Part shown: one piece after another, positions 40,197 to 49,562 of the stretch
Layout of the letters: every line of letters begins with the position of its first letter
Numbering within the stretch: the stretch's first letter is position 1
DNA from: Gammaproteobacteria bacterium
Lineage (GTDB): Bacteria > Pseudomonadota > Gammaproteobacteria > Steroidobacterales > Woeseiaceae
DNA length: 64,000 bases
Reading direction: 5' to 3'
Assembly (NCBI GenBank): GCA_029884165.1
Contig: JAOUIH010000010.1
Location: 1 to 64,000 of the forward strand
Program-made: the position numbers and the translations under genes
The notes under the pieces: generated by a model
What the model was told of the DNA's origin: nothing
What the model saw: only the letters and a program-made list of their open reading frames with translations
Database searches by the model: none

Positions 40197-41573
40197 TCAG
40201 TCGGCTGCTGCGGAGTCGCCCTGCAGCGTGTTGATGTAGGCGATCAGGTCATTCAGCTCCTGCTCGTCCTGCAGGGTCTGCGCCATGAAACCCATCTGCA
40301 GCCCGTAGTAATCCTGCGGATGTTCTCCGCGGATACCGGATTTGAAATTTTCCAGCTGCCTTTGCAGGTACCAGTCGGTCATGCCTGCCATGCGCGGCGC
40401 ATTGAGCGCCTGGACGCCCTGAGCGCCAGCGCCGTGACAGTAGGCGCACACCTGGTAGGACTTCGCGCCGCGGCCCGGGTCGCCCTGCACCGTTGCCGGC
40501 GGACGGTTATCGGGCAGCGAGCGGATATGCGCGATGACATTTTCGACCGCCTGGTCATTGGGCAGCGTCATCGCCATCGGCGCCATCTGTTTGCCGTAGG
40601 TATCGTCCGGGTGCGTGCCACGGATGCCGGCCTTGTAATTCGCGAGCTGTTTGCGCAGGTACCAGGCGCTTTGCCCCGCGAGTTTCGGCGCGTTCAGGGC
40701 CTGCAGGCCCTCGCCCTGCTGTCCGTGGCAGGCGGCGCAGACGGCGTATTGCGCTGCGCCCAGAGCCGCATTGCCGCTCGGCCTGGCAAGAGTCTCGGCA
40801 TAGGTCGGATTGCCCGCTACCCAGGAATCGAACTGGTCCCTGCCCTCGACGACCACCGCGCCGCGCATGGCGTAGTGGGCGACGCCGCAAAGCTCTTCGC
40901 AGAGAACCTCGTAGCGGCCCTCGACGGTCGGGGTCAGCCACATGTAGGTCACCATTCCGGGCACCGTGTCCATCTTGACCCGGAACTGGGCCACCGTGAA
41001 ATTGTGCAACACGTCCTTCGAGCGAATGTTGATCTTGACCGGCTGATCGATCGGCAGATGCAGCTCGGCGCTGTGCACGAGCACGTCGTCGGAGCCCATC
41101 GGGTCATCCGGATCCATGCCGAACGGGTTGTCGCCCGTAATCAGCTTCGCATTCACGTTGCCGAACTGCCCGTCCTCGCCCGGCAGCCGATACGACCAGT
41201 GCCACTGCTGCGCAACGGCTTCGACTTCCATCGCGTTGTCCGGCACGTCGACGAACTTGGCCCACACGAACAGGCCAGGGGCAAGCATCGCTGCCACGCC
41301 GACGGTCGTAAACACCGTCAGCCAGGTCTCGAGTTTCGGGTTTTCGGGGTCATATACCGCCCGGTTTTCCTTCCGGTACCGGTACCTGATGACCGCGTAG
41401 GCCATGAACAGGTTGACCGCCACGAACACGAAACCCGTAACCCAGAAGGTGATATTGATCGTGTCGTCGACTTGCGACCAGTTGGAGGCGAGCGGCGTGA
41501 AAAACCACGGGCTCATGAAGTGGAAAATGAGACTGCCGACTACCAACAGGATCAACACAACTGCTATAGGCAT
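40197..41573 (-). CDS. coxB: Cytochrome c oxidase subunit II fused to two cytochrome c domains
   Basis: A 458-residue electron-entry subunit. Two N-terminal membrane helices (about 3-25 and 42-64, with another hydrophobic stretch at 86-108) precede the CuA cupredoxin domain, with ligands His190, Cys225, Cys229, His233 and Met236 (CEELCGVAHYAM) and the aromatic QQWHWSYRL. Two class I cytochrome c domains follow, with heme motifs CAACH (279-283) and CAYCH (376-380). The caa3-type fusion usually has one heme domain; two tandem ones are less common. The two heme domains are similar to each other (LNAPKLAG/LNAPRMAG), suggesting duplication. Confidence 0.95.
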   Translation of the reverse strand: MPIAVVLILLVVGSLIFHFMSPWFFTPLASNWSQVDDTINITFWVTGFVFVAVNLFMAYAVIRYRYRKENRAVYDPENPKLETWLTVFTTVGVAAMLAPGLFVWAKFVDVPDNAMEVEAVAQQWHWSYRLPGEDGQFGNVNAKLITGDNPFGMDPDDPMGSDDVLVHSAELHLPIDQPVKINIRSKDVLHNFTVAQFRVKMDTVPGMVTYMWLTPTVEGRYEVLCEELCGVAHYAMRGAVVVEGRDQFDSWVAGNPTYAETLARPSGNAALGAAQYAVCAACHGQQGEGLQALNAPKLAGQSAWYLRKQLANYKAGIRGTHPDDTYGKQMAPMAMTLPNDQAVENVIAHIRSLPDNRPPATVQGDPGRGAKSYQVCAYCHGAGAQGVQALNAPRMAGMTDWYLQRQLENFKSGIRGEHPQDYYGLQMGFMAQTLQDEQELNDLIAYINTLQGDSAAAD

Positions 41574-41946
41574 ACCTATTGCATCCTTTTGTCTAGACCT
41601 TCGCGGATTTTGGTGACGGTCTCAGACGAGCCGTCCGGAATTATTGTGTCCAGCACGCAGCGAACTCTGGAACCCTTGCGAAACGCGTGAACCCCCGCGG
41701 CGAGCACTCGCCGCCCCCCCTGCAATACGACCGTGCCGCCTCGAGGCTGGACTTTTCGGTTCGTACCGGCCTGCGGCGCCCCCTGCGCGAACAAGCCTTC
41801 CCGGAGAATAAGTGATTCAGGCAGTGATTTCCACTGGATCAGCGGCTCGCGTTTGCCGCCCCGGCGGTGCGGCAAACTATTGACATGAAAGGTATTAGTT
41901 CCGGCGGAAACGTCAAGCGCAACGGCGCAGACCGCCGCTGCCGTTG
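41574..41946 (-). promoter_or_regulatory. Intergenic region upstream of coxB
   Basis: About 370 bases with no supported gene. Reading on the minus strand, TTGACG (41911-41916 reversed), 16 bases, TACCTT (41889-41894 reversed) is a weak candidate promoter that would give a long leader. AAAAGGA and AATAGG just before ATG 41573 serve as the ribosome site. A frame of about 210 codons crosses this region but looks like random GC-rich reading and is not called. Confidence 0.35.
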
Positions 41947-42366
41947 TCAGAAGCTGAAACGAATGTCGCGTTCGACCTCGTCGCGCGCCTTTTCGAGATC
42001 CGACTTCAGTTTTTCCAGTTCGTCCTCGAGGGGCTCGGTGAAGTCCGCATTCCGGACGTCCAGGGGCACCAGGCGAACGTCCACGGTGTCGCCGCGAACG
42101 ACGACCACGTTCGCAGGCGGCGCATCCGGTGCGACCGTATCCGGGTCCCCGGCGCGATTCAGCAACGCGACCACGAGCAAGGTCGCCGCGACGCCCGTCA
42201 GGCCGCTGAACCACCAGAAATAACTGCCGGGCCTGACGTCGCGCGACTCGCGCCGGTCGAGGCGCGCCGCGCGCAACGAGGCTTCGATACGCGCCCGAAG
42301 CTCCGGCGTTACGTCGGCGCGGATGCGTGCTGCATCCTGTTTCAGCTCATGTTCCAGCTTGTCCAT
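41947..42366 (-). CDS. Putative membrane anti-sigma factor
   Basis: A 139-residue protein: a charged N-terminal cytoplasmic part (1-46), one membrane helix (about 49-69), and an acidic/basic periplasmic tail with a short coiled-coil-like segment (LEDELEKLKSDLEKARDEVE). It overlaps the ECF sigma gene by 20 bases, the classic place for an anti-sigma factor, but no zinc anti-sigma motif (HxxxCxxC) is present. Its role as the sigma partner is inferred from position and topology. Confidence 0.72.
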   Translation of the reverse strand: MDKLEHELKQDAARIRADVTPELRARIEASLRAARLDRRESRDVRPGSYFWWFSGLTGVAATLLVVALLNRAGDPDTVAPDAPPANVVVVRGDTVDVRLVPLDVRNADFTEPLEDELEKLKSDLEKARDEVERDIRFSF

Positions 42367-42910
42367 ACACGTCTCCCTGCCTGCCGATGCGATCCTCGGC
42401 CTCCAGCGCCCGCGCCATGACGTTTCGCGAGCGGAACAATGTCACCTTGGTCCACGACACGGGCCGGTTCAATGCGACCGCGACTTCCTTGACCGACATA
42501 TCTTCCGCGTAACGCAGCCACAGCGCCGTGAACGCGTCCGCGGACAGGTCGCGTTTCGCAATCAGCCACAGGTTACGCCGCTCCGACTGCTCGACGCAGT
42601 CCGCCAGCGGATCGGCCTCGGGATCGGCCTGCTCACCGATCTCTTCTGTCGCCGGCATAGCCTGCCTGGCAGCGTTCCGGATGGCGATCCGGTACAGCCA
42701 GGTGCTGAACCGCCAGGCCGGCCGGTAGCTGTCGAGGTAGCGATACGCGTTGACGAACGTGTCCTGCACGGCATCCTCCGCATCGGCCCGGCTGGCACTG
42801 CGCGCCACAAGGAAGCGCAGCAGCTTTTGCTGGTAGCGAGTCACGAGCTCTGTGAAGGCTGCTTCGGACCCGTGCTTCGCCTCCTCGACCAGCTGTTCGT
42901 CGCTTTTCAC
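42347..42910 (-). CDS. ECF-type RNA polymerase sigma factor
   Basis: A 187-residue sigma-70-family regulator. Region 2 is seen in AFTELVTRYQQKLLRFL, DAEDAVQDTFVNAYRYL and WRFSTWLYRIAIRNAARQ; region 4 in LWLRYAEDMSVKEVAVALNRPVSW, shown here only by its helix-turn-helix position near residues 130-165. The start is GTG 42910. It lies 25 bp after the secreted-protein gene and overlaps the likely anti-sigma gene. It probably controls an envelope response, perhaps including its own operon; the signal is unknown. Confidence 0.93.
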   Translation of the reverse strand: MKSDEQLVEEAKHGSEAAFTELVTRYQQKLLRFLVARSASRADAEDAVQDTFVNAYRYLDSYRPAWRFSTWLYRIAIRNAARQAMPATEEIGEQADPEADPLADCVEQSERRNLWLIAKRDLSADAFTALWLRYAEDMSVKEVAVALNRPVSWTKVTLFRSRNVMARALEAEDRIGRQGDVYGQAGT

Positions 42911-42935
42911 TCCTCGCTGGCCCGGCCGGCAACCG

Positions 42936-43856
42936 TCAGTTCTCGAGCACCGATACGATCATGCCCGGTTCGAGGACTGCGCTGATCGACAGCACGTTGT
43001 CCAGGACCGTGACCTTGGTAGCCTGCAGGACCCTGGCGATCTCCGTGTCGAGCCCTTCGTTGAAAGCCTGCAGGCTGATCAGCCCGCTGACGATGCTGCC
43101 GATGGAGGCCGCCATTTTCGGGTCTGTCGACACGAGCTTGGCCTCGACCGCGATCTTGCCGTCCGCATCGGACACCAGCAGCGCGGCATGCTCTGTATTG
43201 CGCAATATGTTCGAATCCCAGTCGTCGTCATCGTCGTCGGCCATTGCGCCGGTCCGCATGCCGGCCTGGACGAACTCCTTCTCGGCGGTCAAAACGAACA
43301 GCGCACCCTTGTGCGAACCGGCGCCGGGTATGCGGCCCTTGCTGTCCATCAGCGCCTTCAGCTGCTCCTCGCTCGAGGCGACGATCACCTTGTCCTGGAT
43401 GTCGAAGGTGAAATAGGCCGATTCCTCGAGATCATCGAAGTCCGTCGACGTGACCTCCGGCTCCCGGTCACCCGCGAAATAATAGGTCTTCCCCTTGTAG
43501 TCGCGGATATCGAGCTTCGATTCCAGCTCTGCCAGCGCCAGCAGCTTGTCCTTCGATGCCTTCTCGACGGGCCCCTCGACGATGATCACTGTGCCCAGGG
43601 TTTCGGTCGAAAAGGCCGTGATCCGGTCGGCTTCCTTGTTGAGGTCGATCCCGATCTCGTCCCGGATTTCGACAATAACCTCGCCTTCGAGCCAGCGGTA
43701 CAGGTCACGACCGGAGTCGGTCGAGCGCATCGCGACCAGGTCGGCATGCAGGTACCAGACCGTTCCGTCGGGTAAGTCCTGGTCGGATACGGCCGCGGAC
43801 GCGGCTCCCGCCAGCATGAGGCTGCAGAGCGCGAAGCTCAGGATCTTTCGGGTCAT
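42936..43856 (-). CDS. Secreted protein of unknown function upstream of the ECF sigma gene
   Basis: A 306-residue exported protein (signal peptide MTRKILSFALCSLMLAGAA, cleaved after about residue 21). I do not recognise the family. It is mixed alpha/beta, acidic, and has a run of seven aspartates near residues 206-212 (ADDDDDDWD). DLPDGTVWYLHADLVAM near the start and repeated strand patterns suggest two related halves. It sits directly upstream of the ECF sigma/anti-sigma pair and may be the sensed or controlled envelope protein. Confidence 0.75.
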   Translation of the reverse strand: MTRKILSFALCSLMLAGAASAAVSDQDLPDGTVWYLHADLVAMRSTDSGRDLYRWLEGEVIVEIRDEIGIDLNKEADRITAFSTETLGTVIIVEGPVEKASKDKLLALAELESKLDIRDYKGKTYYFAGDREPEVTSTDFDDLEESAYFTFDIQDKVIVASSEEQLKALMDSKGRIPGAGSHKGALFVLTAEKEFVQAGMRTGAMADDDDDDWDSNILRNTEHAALLVSDADGKIAVEAKLVSTDPKMAASIGSIVSGLISLQAFNEGLDTEIARVLQATKVTVLDNVLSISAVLEPGMIVSVLEN

Positions 43857-44015
43857 GGGTTTCCCTCGGTAAATGGCGATACTGGGGGCTTATAGTCCGG
43901 TCCGACCGGCGGGGTTACAGCAGCGGGCGGCTTTTTTTCGGCCGAAAGCCACGCTGCCGGAGGGCCTGCAGCCGGCGGGGTACCCTCGCTGCGCTATTGC
44001 CGCAAGGGGTACCGC

Positions 44016-45701
44016 TTACGCTTCGTAGGTCGTCCGCCCGCCCATGACCGTCCGCAAGACCTTTATATTGACGATATCGTCCGGATCCACGTCGTGCGGA
44101 TCCTTCTCCAGGACCACGAAGTCGGCCAGCTTGCCCGCCTCGATCGAGCCCTTGACGTTCTCTTCGAAGGACGCGTAGGCGCCGTGCACCGTGCAGATAC
44201 GCAGCGCCTCGGTCACGGTGACGCGCTGGCTCGGGCCCCAGACGCGGCCACGCATGTCCTTGCGCGTCACCATGCTCTGGATCGCCATCATCGGCTCGTA
44301 AGGCCCCGGCGTGTAATCGGACGCGGGTGCGACCGGAATGCCCGCGTCGAGGAAGCTGCGATGCGCGAACATCGACTCCATCTTGTCCTCGCCATACTCC
44401 ACCCACTTGTTCCCGTGGTAATGGGCGTAGGTATAGAAGGGCGCCGGCACGACGCCGGCCGCCCGGATGCGCCGCAGCAGGTCCGGGTTGACCAGCGAGC
44501 AGTGCTCGATGCGATGCCGCGGGTTCGGGCCGTCGTGACCCTTCAGTGCGCGCTCGTAGGCGTTCAGCACCATGTCGATCGCGACGTCGCCGTTCGCATG
44601 GATGCCCACGCGGAAGCCGTGGGCGACCGCGTCCTCGACCGCCTCATACACCTGGTCCTGGGTCATCGTCAGGATGCCGAAATCGCTGGGGCGACCGGCG
44701 TAGGGGGTGCTCATGCTCATCGTGCGCTCGGAGGCCGAACCGTCGGCAGCGAACTTCACGGCGCCGATGCGCAGCATGCTGTCGCCGAAACCCGAGCGGA
44801 GGCCGGCCTGCTTGAAACCGGCGTAGACCTCGCTGTTGCCGCCCGGCATGAAGCTCAGCCTGAACAGCATCTCGCCTGCATCGCGCGCGTCCTGGTAGGC
44901 GACAAAATCATCGTAGTTGCCATAGGCGTCCGTCGTCGAGGTCAGGCCGGCGGCAGCCATGTTCCGTGACGAAATCTGCACCGCCTCCTGCCGCACCTTG
45001 CGGTCCATGACAGGCCAGGTGCCGACGTCCCGGAACACGTCCATCGCGTGCTCGGCAACCTTGCCGGTCAGCTCGCCGTCCTCGCGGTAGAACTTGCCGC
45101 CGACGGGGTCCGGCGTGTCGATCGATACGCCCGCGATCTCGAAAGCCTTCGAATTGACGACTGCGGTGTGCCCGCCGCGGTGACCGACGAATACCGGGTG
45201 GTCCGGGACGGCCTCGTCGATGTCGCGCCGATTCAGCGGCCTCTCTTCCTCGAAGATCGTGTCGTCGTACATGACGCCACGGACCCAGTGCCCGGGAGGT
45301 GTTCGCGCTGCCTTGCGGGCGAGCGCCTCCTGCACATCGGAAATACGCGGCAGGTTCACGTTGGCGCCGACGGCCTCCTCGGCGAACAGCGGGTGGCTGT
45401 GGGAATCGATGAAACCGGGCGTGACCGTCAGCCCGCGACCGTCGATGCGGATAGTGCTGGAGCCGGCGAGCGGCAGGATATCCTCGTCGCGCCCTACCGC
45501 GAAGATCCGGTCGCCGCGCACGGCCAGCGCCTGCTCGACCGGCCGACCCGTGTCCATAGTCAGGATGCGCGCGCCGGTGACGATCATGTCGATGTTGTCG
45601 AACGGATCGTCGGCACTCGCGGGCCGGGACGCACCAAAACCCAGCCCCAGCGGCGCGACCGCCGAGGCCCCGATGAATTTCCTGCGTGAGAATCCGCCCA
45701 T
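44016..45701 (-). CDS. Tat-exported YtcJ-type amidohydrolase
   Basis: A 561-residue metal-dependent hydrolase. The N-terminus SRRKFIGASAVAPLGLG is a twin-arginine signal. The amidohydrolase core shows VTPGFIDSHSHPLF (metal HxH), GHRGGHTAVVNSKA, IHANGDVAIDMVLN, HRIEHCSL and APASDYTPGPYEPM, matching the YtcJ/amidohydrolase-3 group, whose substrates are mostly unknown amides or enamines. It is the last gene of the 53427-44016 cluster, 40 bp after the exported cupin gene. Confidence 0.9.
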   Translation of the reverse strand: MGGFSRRKFIGASAVAPLGLGFGASRPASADDPFDNIDMIVTGARILTMDTGRPVEQALAVRGDRIFAVGRDEDILPLAGSSTIRIDGRGLTVTPGFIDSHSHPLFAEEAVGANVNLPRISDVQEALARKAARTPPGHWVRGVMYDDTIFEEERPLNRRDIDEAVPDHPVFVGHRGGHTAVVNSKAFEIAGVSIDTPDPVGGKFYREDGELTGKVAEHAMDVFRDVGTWPVMDRKVRQEAVQISSRNMAAAGLTSTTDAYGNYDDFVAYQDARDAGEMLFRLSFMPGGNSEVYAGFKQAGLRSGFGDSMLRIGAVKFAADGSASERTMSMSTPYAGRPSDFGILTMTQDQVYEAVEDAVAHGFRVGIHANGDVAIDMVLNAYERALKGHDGPNPRHRIEHCSLVNPDLLRRIRAAGVVPAPFYTYAHYHGNKWVEYGEDKMESMFAHRSFLDAGIPVAPASDYTPGPYEPMMAIQSMVTRKDMRGRVWGPSQRVTVTEALRICTVHGAYASFEENVKGSIEAGKLADFVVLEKDPHDVDPDDIVNIKVLRTVMGGRTTYEA

Positions 45702-45741
45702 CGCTGTCTCCGGAATTCGAATGCTGGCTCGCGTTACCCGG

Positions 45742-46188
45742 TCAGAGCCCGGAACCGTCCTCGGAGTAGATGACCCAGATCTTCATGTAGCCGTCGGTGT
45801 CCCAGACTCCGGTCCATTCCTTCGGGATGGTCACGGCCTCACCCGCTTCGATGACCTGTACCGTACCATCCGAGGATGTCAGCGTCACACCGCCCTCGAT
45901 GAAATACATGAACTCATCCACGCCATAGGGCTCGGTAATTTCGGAGCGGACCTTGCCGGAGCGGTACATGCCGGACGCGAACTTGCCGTCGCTGGACAGG
46001 AGAGTAGTCACATCGAGCGTCGTGTTACCGTTGTCGTGCGTCGTCTCGATCATGTCCGGCCGCTCGAAGATCGTGCCGGCTATCTCGGCCTTGCTGATCT
46101 TGGCCGGACGCACGGACTCGTCTGCCACGGCGAACACGGCCGCACCCGCCAGGGCCGATGCTGCAATGATGGTCGTTAATCTGTTCAT
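45742..46188 (-). CDS. Exported cupin-domain protein (Cupin_3/DUF861-like)
   Basis: A 148-residue protein with a signal peptide (MNRLTTIIAASALAGAAVFA) and a single cupin barrel: VDEFMYFIEGGVTLTSSDG and EAGEAVTIPKEWTGVWDT. This pattern is of the Cupin_3 kind seen in ureidoglycine aminohydrolase-like and EutQ-like proteins. ATG 46188 follows GGGAG. Export makes it unusual, placing it with the exported amidohydrolases around it. The ligand is unknown. Confidence 0.85.
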   Translation of the reverse strand: MNRLTTIIAASALAGAAVFAVADESVRPAKISKAEIAGTIFERPDMIETTHDNGNTTLDVTTLLSSDGKFASGMYRSGKVRSEITEPYGVDEFMYFIEGGVTLTSSDGTVQVIEAGEAVTIPKEWTGVWDTDGYMKIWVIYSEDGSGL

Positions 46189-46210
46189 GTCGTTTACTCC
46201 CGGTCGAAAT

Positions 46211-47572
46211 TCATACAAAGGCGATGATCAGGTAGCCTACTGCCGTGATGCCGGCCGCGATCAGCGCATACGGCAGCTGTGTCAGCGCATGCTGCATCGG
46301 CGTGCAGCCGCTGGCCTGCGCCGTCAATACAGTCGCATCTGAATAGAAGCAGGCATGGCTGCCAAAGGTGCTGGCCGACAGCGTGGCGCCGATCACCAGC
46401 GTCATGTCTGCACCGAGGTTTTGCCCGAGCGTCGTCACGATCGGCAGGATGATGACGAAGACACCCCAGTTCGAGCCAGTCGTGAAAGATACCAGGCCCA
46501 TCGTCGTGAAGATGATCAAGGGCAGCAGGTCGGCCGACAGCAGCGGCTGCATCGTGGTCACGACGTATTCCGCGAGGCCCAGCGCCGTATTCACCTCGTT
46601 CAGGATGAAGGCGGCAAACAGGACGCCGAGCGGCTCGATCATCATCTTGAAGCCGTCAATGATCGTGTCGAAGGTATCGTGCATGTCGAGCATGCGCGCG
46701 GCGAGTATTACCAGCGTCGTGCCGCCGAGCGTTACGTAGATGCCCGGCAGGAAATCATTGAACCAGAGCGTCGCGAGCACGAGCACCGTCATCGGTATCA
46801 CGAACAGCAGGACGCTCGGCCGCGTACCCTCCTTGCGGGACACCGCCTTGTTCGCCTTCTCGATGTGTTCCGCCCCCGGCGGCACCGTCGGGCCGCCGGA
46901 CTTGGCGCGCTCCTCCGCCTTGCGCATCCCGCCCAGCATCGGTACGACGCCGGCGATCACGAGCGGCACCAGCGCCACGGCCACCCAGGCGTACAGCATG
47001 TAAGGTATCGCGGAGATATAGACTTTGAGACCCTCGCCCTCGGCGGCGAGACCGTTCGCGACCAGCAGCCCGCCGAAGAACGCGCCCCAGGTGGAAAACG
47101 GGATGATCACGCTGATCGGCGCCGCCGTCGAATCCACGACGTATGACAGCTTTTCGCGCGAGACCCGGTACTTGTCGGTCAGGTCGCGCATCGCCGAGCC
47201 GACCGCCAGCGAGTTCAGGTAATCGTCGACGAACACGCATATCCCGAGCAGCCAGGTGACCATGAGCGCGCTCTTCTCGGACTTGACGTAGCGGGTCATG
47301 CTATCGGTGAACGCGCGCGCGGCGCCGGTCCGGATCATCAGCCCGATCAGGCTGCCCATGAAACCGCAGACCAGGATGACCCAGGCTACGTCGTCGTTGG
47401 TCAGCACGGCCAGTGTCGTGTCGGCGAAGCCACCGACGAAGCCCGTGCCGTGCAGCATCAGGAGCCCGAGCAGCGCGCCGGCAACCAGCGACTCGATCGG
47501 CCGGCGCGTCACGATTGCCAGCGTGAAAACCAGCAGCGTGGGAACCAGGGACAGGTAACCGTAGCCTTCCAT
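46211..47572 (-). CDS. NhaC-family Na+/H+ antiporter-type transporter
   Basis: A 453-residue inner-membrane protein with about 11-12 helices. Typical NhaC blocks are VCGFMGSLIGLMIRTGAAR, VFVDDYLNSLAVGSAMR, SYVVDSTAAPISVIIPFSTWG (marked here by its central AAP) and GSNWGVFVIILPI. Such proteins exchange Na+ for H+ or an organic cation or acid. ATG 47572 is used; a longer frame upstream would overlap the flavoprotein gene. With a polyamine-oxidising neighbour 10 bp upstream, transport of an amine or its product is possible. Confidence 0.88.
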   Translation of the reverse strand: MEGYGYLSLVPTLLVFTLAIVTRRPIESLVAGALLGLLMLHGTGFVGGFADTTLAVLTNDDVAWVILVCGFMGSLIGLMIRTGAARAFTDSMTRYVKSEKSALMVTWLLGICVFVDDYLNSLAVGSAMRDLTDKYRVSREKLSYVVDSTAAPISVIIPFSTWGAFFGGLLVANGLAAEGEGLKVYISAIPYMLYAWVAVALVPLVIAGVVPMLGGMRKAEERAKSGGPTVPPGAEHIEKANKAVSRKEGTRPSVLLFVIPMTVLVLATLWFNDFLPGIYVTLGGTTLVILAARMLDMHDTFDTIIDGFKMMIEPLGVLFAAFILNEVNTALGLAEYVVTTMQPLLSADLLPLIIFTTMGLVSFTTGSNWGVFVIILPIVTTLGQNLGADMTLVIGATLSASTFGSHACFYSDATVLTAQASGCTPMQHALTQLPYALIAAGITAVGYLIIAFV

Positions 47573-47582
47573 GCGATTCTCG

Positions 47583-49457
47583 TCAGGTGTCGAGTTGTTC
47601 GTTGACAGCGCGGTCGGCGGCGTCAATAGCGCCATTGACGTACGCATACGCCGAGGCATCCGAGTTTGCGATCGAGATGCGGCCGATCCTCGCCGCGCCC
47701 TGCACATGCGGTCCGTGCTCGCGGGTCCACTCGGGCGGGTCGAACAGCTCGTTGTATTCGTACGCATAGCCGTGCGGCCAGCGATTGACCGTGATGGCGG
47801 CGATATCCCGCTCGGCGTCGAAGCCACCCGGCCCCAGTGCGCCGCTCAGCTGCCTGACGATATTGCGCTCGATGTCCGAGAAGCTCATCTCGTAGAGGGC
47901 TCGCCGGCCCGCCAGGTGCTGCTCCCGCTCCGTCAGGCCCTGGTCGGGCGCCGTTGGGACGTAGGTGCCGTGAATCACGGCCGGTTCCGAGGGATCCTGC
48001 GTGAATTCGTAGCCACCCATGCTGACCGGGAAGTCCATCCCGAAGGAGTGCATCAGCGTCGGCTGCGGGACGTAGAAATTATTGAAGCCCAGCCTGTCGA
48101 ACGCCTTCCAGTTCCGGACCGCGATGCTGATGTAGACCAGCGGAACTTTGACCGCCTTGGCAATGGCTTCCGCCTGCCCGGCCGGGACCTCCGGGCAGAT
48201 CTTCGGCACGATCGCGTTGTAGCAGGCGAGGATCGTGTGCCGGCCACGGACCCGGAACGGCACGCCGCCGCGGACGTAGGTAACGTCGACCGCCGAATCG
48301 CCATCGGCATGCCGGACATCTACCGCGGTGCTGTCGAGGCGGATGCGGGTCGGATTGCCGGGTTCGTCGAGCACCCCGTAATCGAACGGCGCCAGCACCA
48401 GGTCCTCCATGGTCGACCCGGGTGCGGCCGCCGGTACCAGCATGCGGACCAGCGAACGGGCGATGCCGGCGTTGCCATCGGGGAAATGAAAGATGTAAGG
48501 CTCGTCGCGACCGGGCGGCTCGCCCTCCAGTTCGCCGATCCCGAGCTCAGCGGTGCCGGGCATGCCGAGCCGGTATCCCTCTAGCGCCGACAGGACGTCG
48601 TAACCGACGCCCCAGAGCCCCTTGACGGTATCTCTCAACAGCGCCACGACGGCTTCATTGACCCGGGCGTGGCGGCGCAGGAAGTCGCTGTAGCTCACCC
48701 GCTTCATGGCCGCTATCTTTTCTGAGCGGCCCAGTCCGGGCAGGTAGTCCGTCCCGGCAGTCAGCAACCGGTAGAGATCGGCCCGCGCCTCTGGCGAGAG
48801 CGGATAGTGCTCGATCGTCCCGGCGATGTCGCCGGACCCCTCGGAACCGAACATGCGCAGAACGTTGCGATGCACGCTGTCTTCGCCGTACCTGTCGCCG
48901 CTGAAATAGATGCCCCCTTCCAGCCCGCGCTGCCGGAAATAGTCCTGGTCGAAATAGTCGTAGAAGCGCTCGGTTTCGATGCCGACGTCTTTCAATAATT
49001 GCGCCGACGCCCTGGAGTAGTGCCCCGGCGTGTCGATCGACTGGCTACCGCCGTAACAGATCAGCGTCCTGCCATCGACGACGAACTCGTTGCGTTTCGC
49101 GTGACCGCCGAAGTCGTCGTGATTGTCGAGCACGAGGATCCGCGCATCGTCGCCGGCCTTCTGCCGATACAACCACGCGGCGGCGAGACCGGAGAGGCCG
49201 GCGCCGACGACGACGAGGTCGTAGGTAGCGTCCGTCTGCGCGTCGGGCCGCGGCCACGTCGCGCCGTTCCAGGCGAGAGCGTGGGCGACTTCGAAGGAGC
49301 CCGGGTGGCTGCCCCTGAGCCCGGTCAACAAGGGCGGATACCTGCCGCTTGCCGCCTCGAGAGCGAGCAGTTCGAGCGGGCTCAGCGAACCGCCGGCCGC
49401 GACACCCAGCGCCACGCCATTGAGGAAATCACGACGGTTGATTTTCGACAGGGCCAT
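47583..49457 (-). CDS. FAD-dependent amine oxidoreductase, spermidine dehydrogenase-like
   Basis: A 624-residue exported flavoprotein. The N-terminus KINRRDFLNGVALGVAAGG is a twin-arginine signal. YDLVVVGAGLSGLAAAWLY is the FAD Rossmann motif, followed by LDNHDDFGGHAKRNEF, and the C-terminal FAD segment GRISIANSDASAYAYVNGAI. These match the bacterial spermidine-dehydrogenase-like family, which oxidises polyamines in the periplasm. The assignment to spermidine is by family resemblance. It is flanked by the NhaC transporter and a YtcJ-type amidohydrolase. Confidence 0.82.
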   Translation of the reverse strand: MALSKINRRDFLNGVALGVAAGGSLSPLELLALEAASGRYPPLLTGLRGSHPGSFEVAHALAWNGATWPRPDAQTDATYDLVVVGAGLSGLAAAWLYRQKAGDDARILVLDNHDDFGGHAKRNEFVVDGRTLICYGGSQSIDTPGHYSRASAQLLKDVGIETERFYDYFDQDYFRQRGLEGGIYFSGDRYGEDSVHRNVLRMFGSEGSGDIAGTIEHYPLSPEARADLYRLLTAGTDYLPGLGRSEKIAAMKRVSYSDFLRRHARVNEAVVALLRDTVKGLWGVGYDVLSALEGYRLGMPGTAELGIGELEGEPPGRDEPYIFHFPDGNAGIARSLVRMLVPAAAPGSTMEDLVLAPFDYGVLDEPGNPTRIRLDSTAVDVRHADGDSAVDVTYVRGGVPFRVRGRHTILACYNAIVPKICPEVPAGQAEAIAKAVKVPLVYISIAVRNWKAFDRLGFNNFYVPQPTLMHSFGMDFPVSMGGYEFTQDPSEPAVIHGTYVPTAPDQGLTEREQHLAGRRALYEMSFSDIERNIVRQLSGALGPGGFDAERDIAAITVNRWPHGYAYEYNELFDPPEWTREHGPHVQGAARIGRISIANSDASAYAYVNGAIDAADRAVNEQLDT

Positions 49458-49562
49458 CCCCCCTCCTGTCCTCCGGCCTCTGTCCGGGCCGTTCTCGGAA
49501 GCGACCTATGCTACCGCAGCAGCCCTGGCGCCGCGCCGCCGGAGTTTCACATCGTGGCCGGA

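Noticed and set aside
41576-42214. Minus-strand frame of about 210 codons over the coxB upstream region and anti-sigma gene
   Set aside because: It is rich in Arg/Gly and Pro without any motif, overlaps the better-supported anti-sigma frame, and has no ribosome site.
43911-43970. Inverted repeat GGCTTT/AAAGCC between the amidohydrolase and the secreted-protein gene
   Set aside because: No T run follows on the minus strand where a terminator would be needed, and the stem is short.
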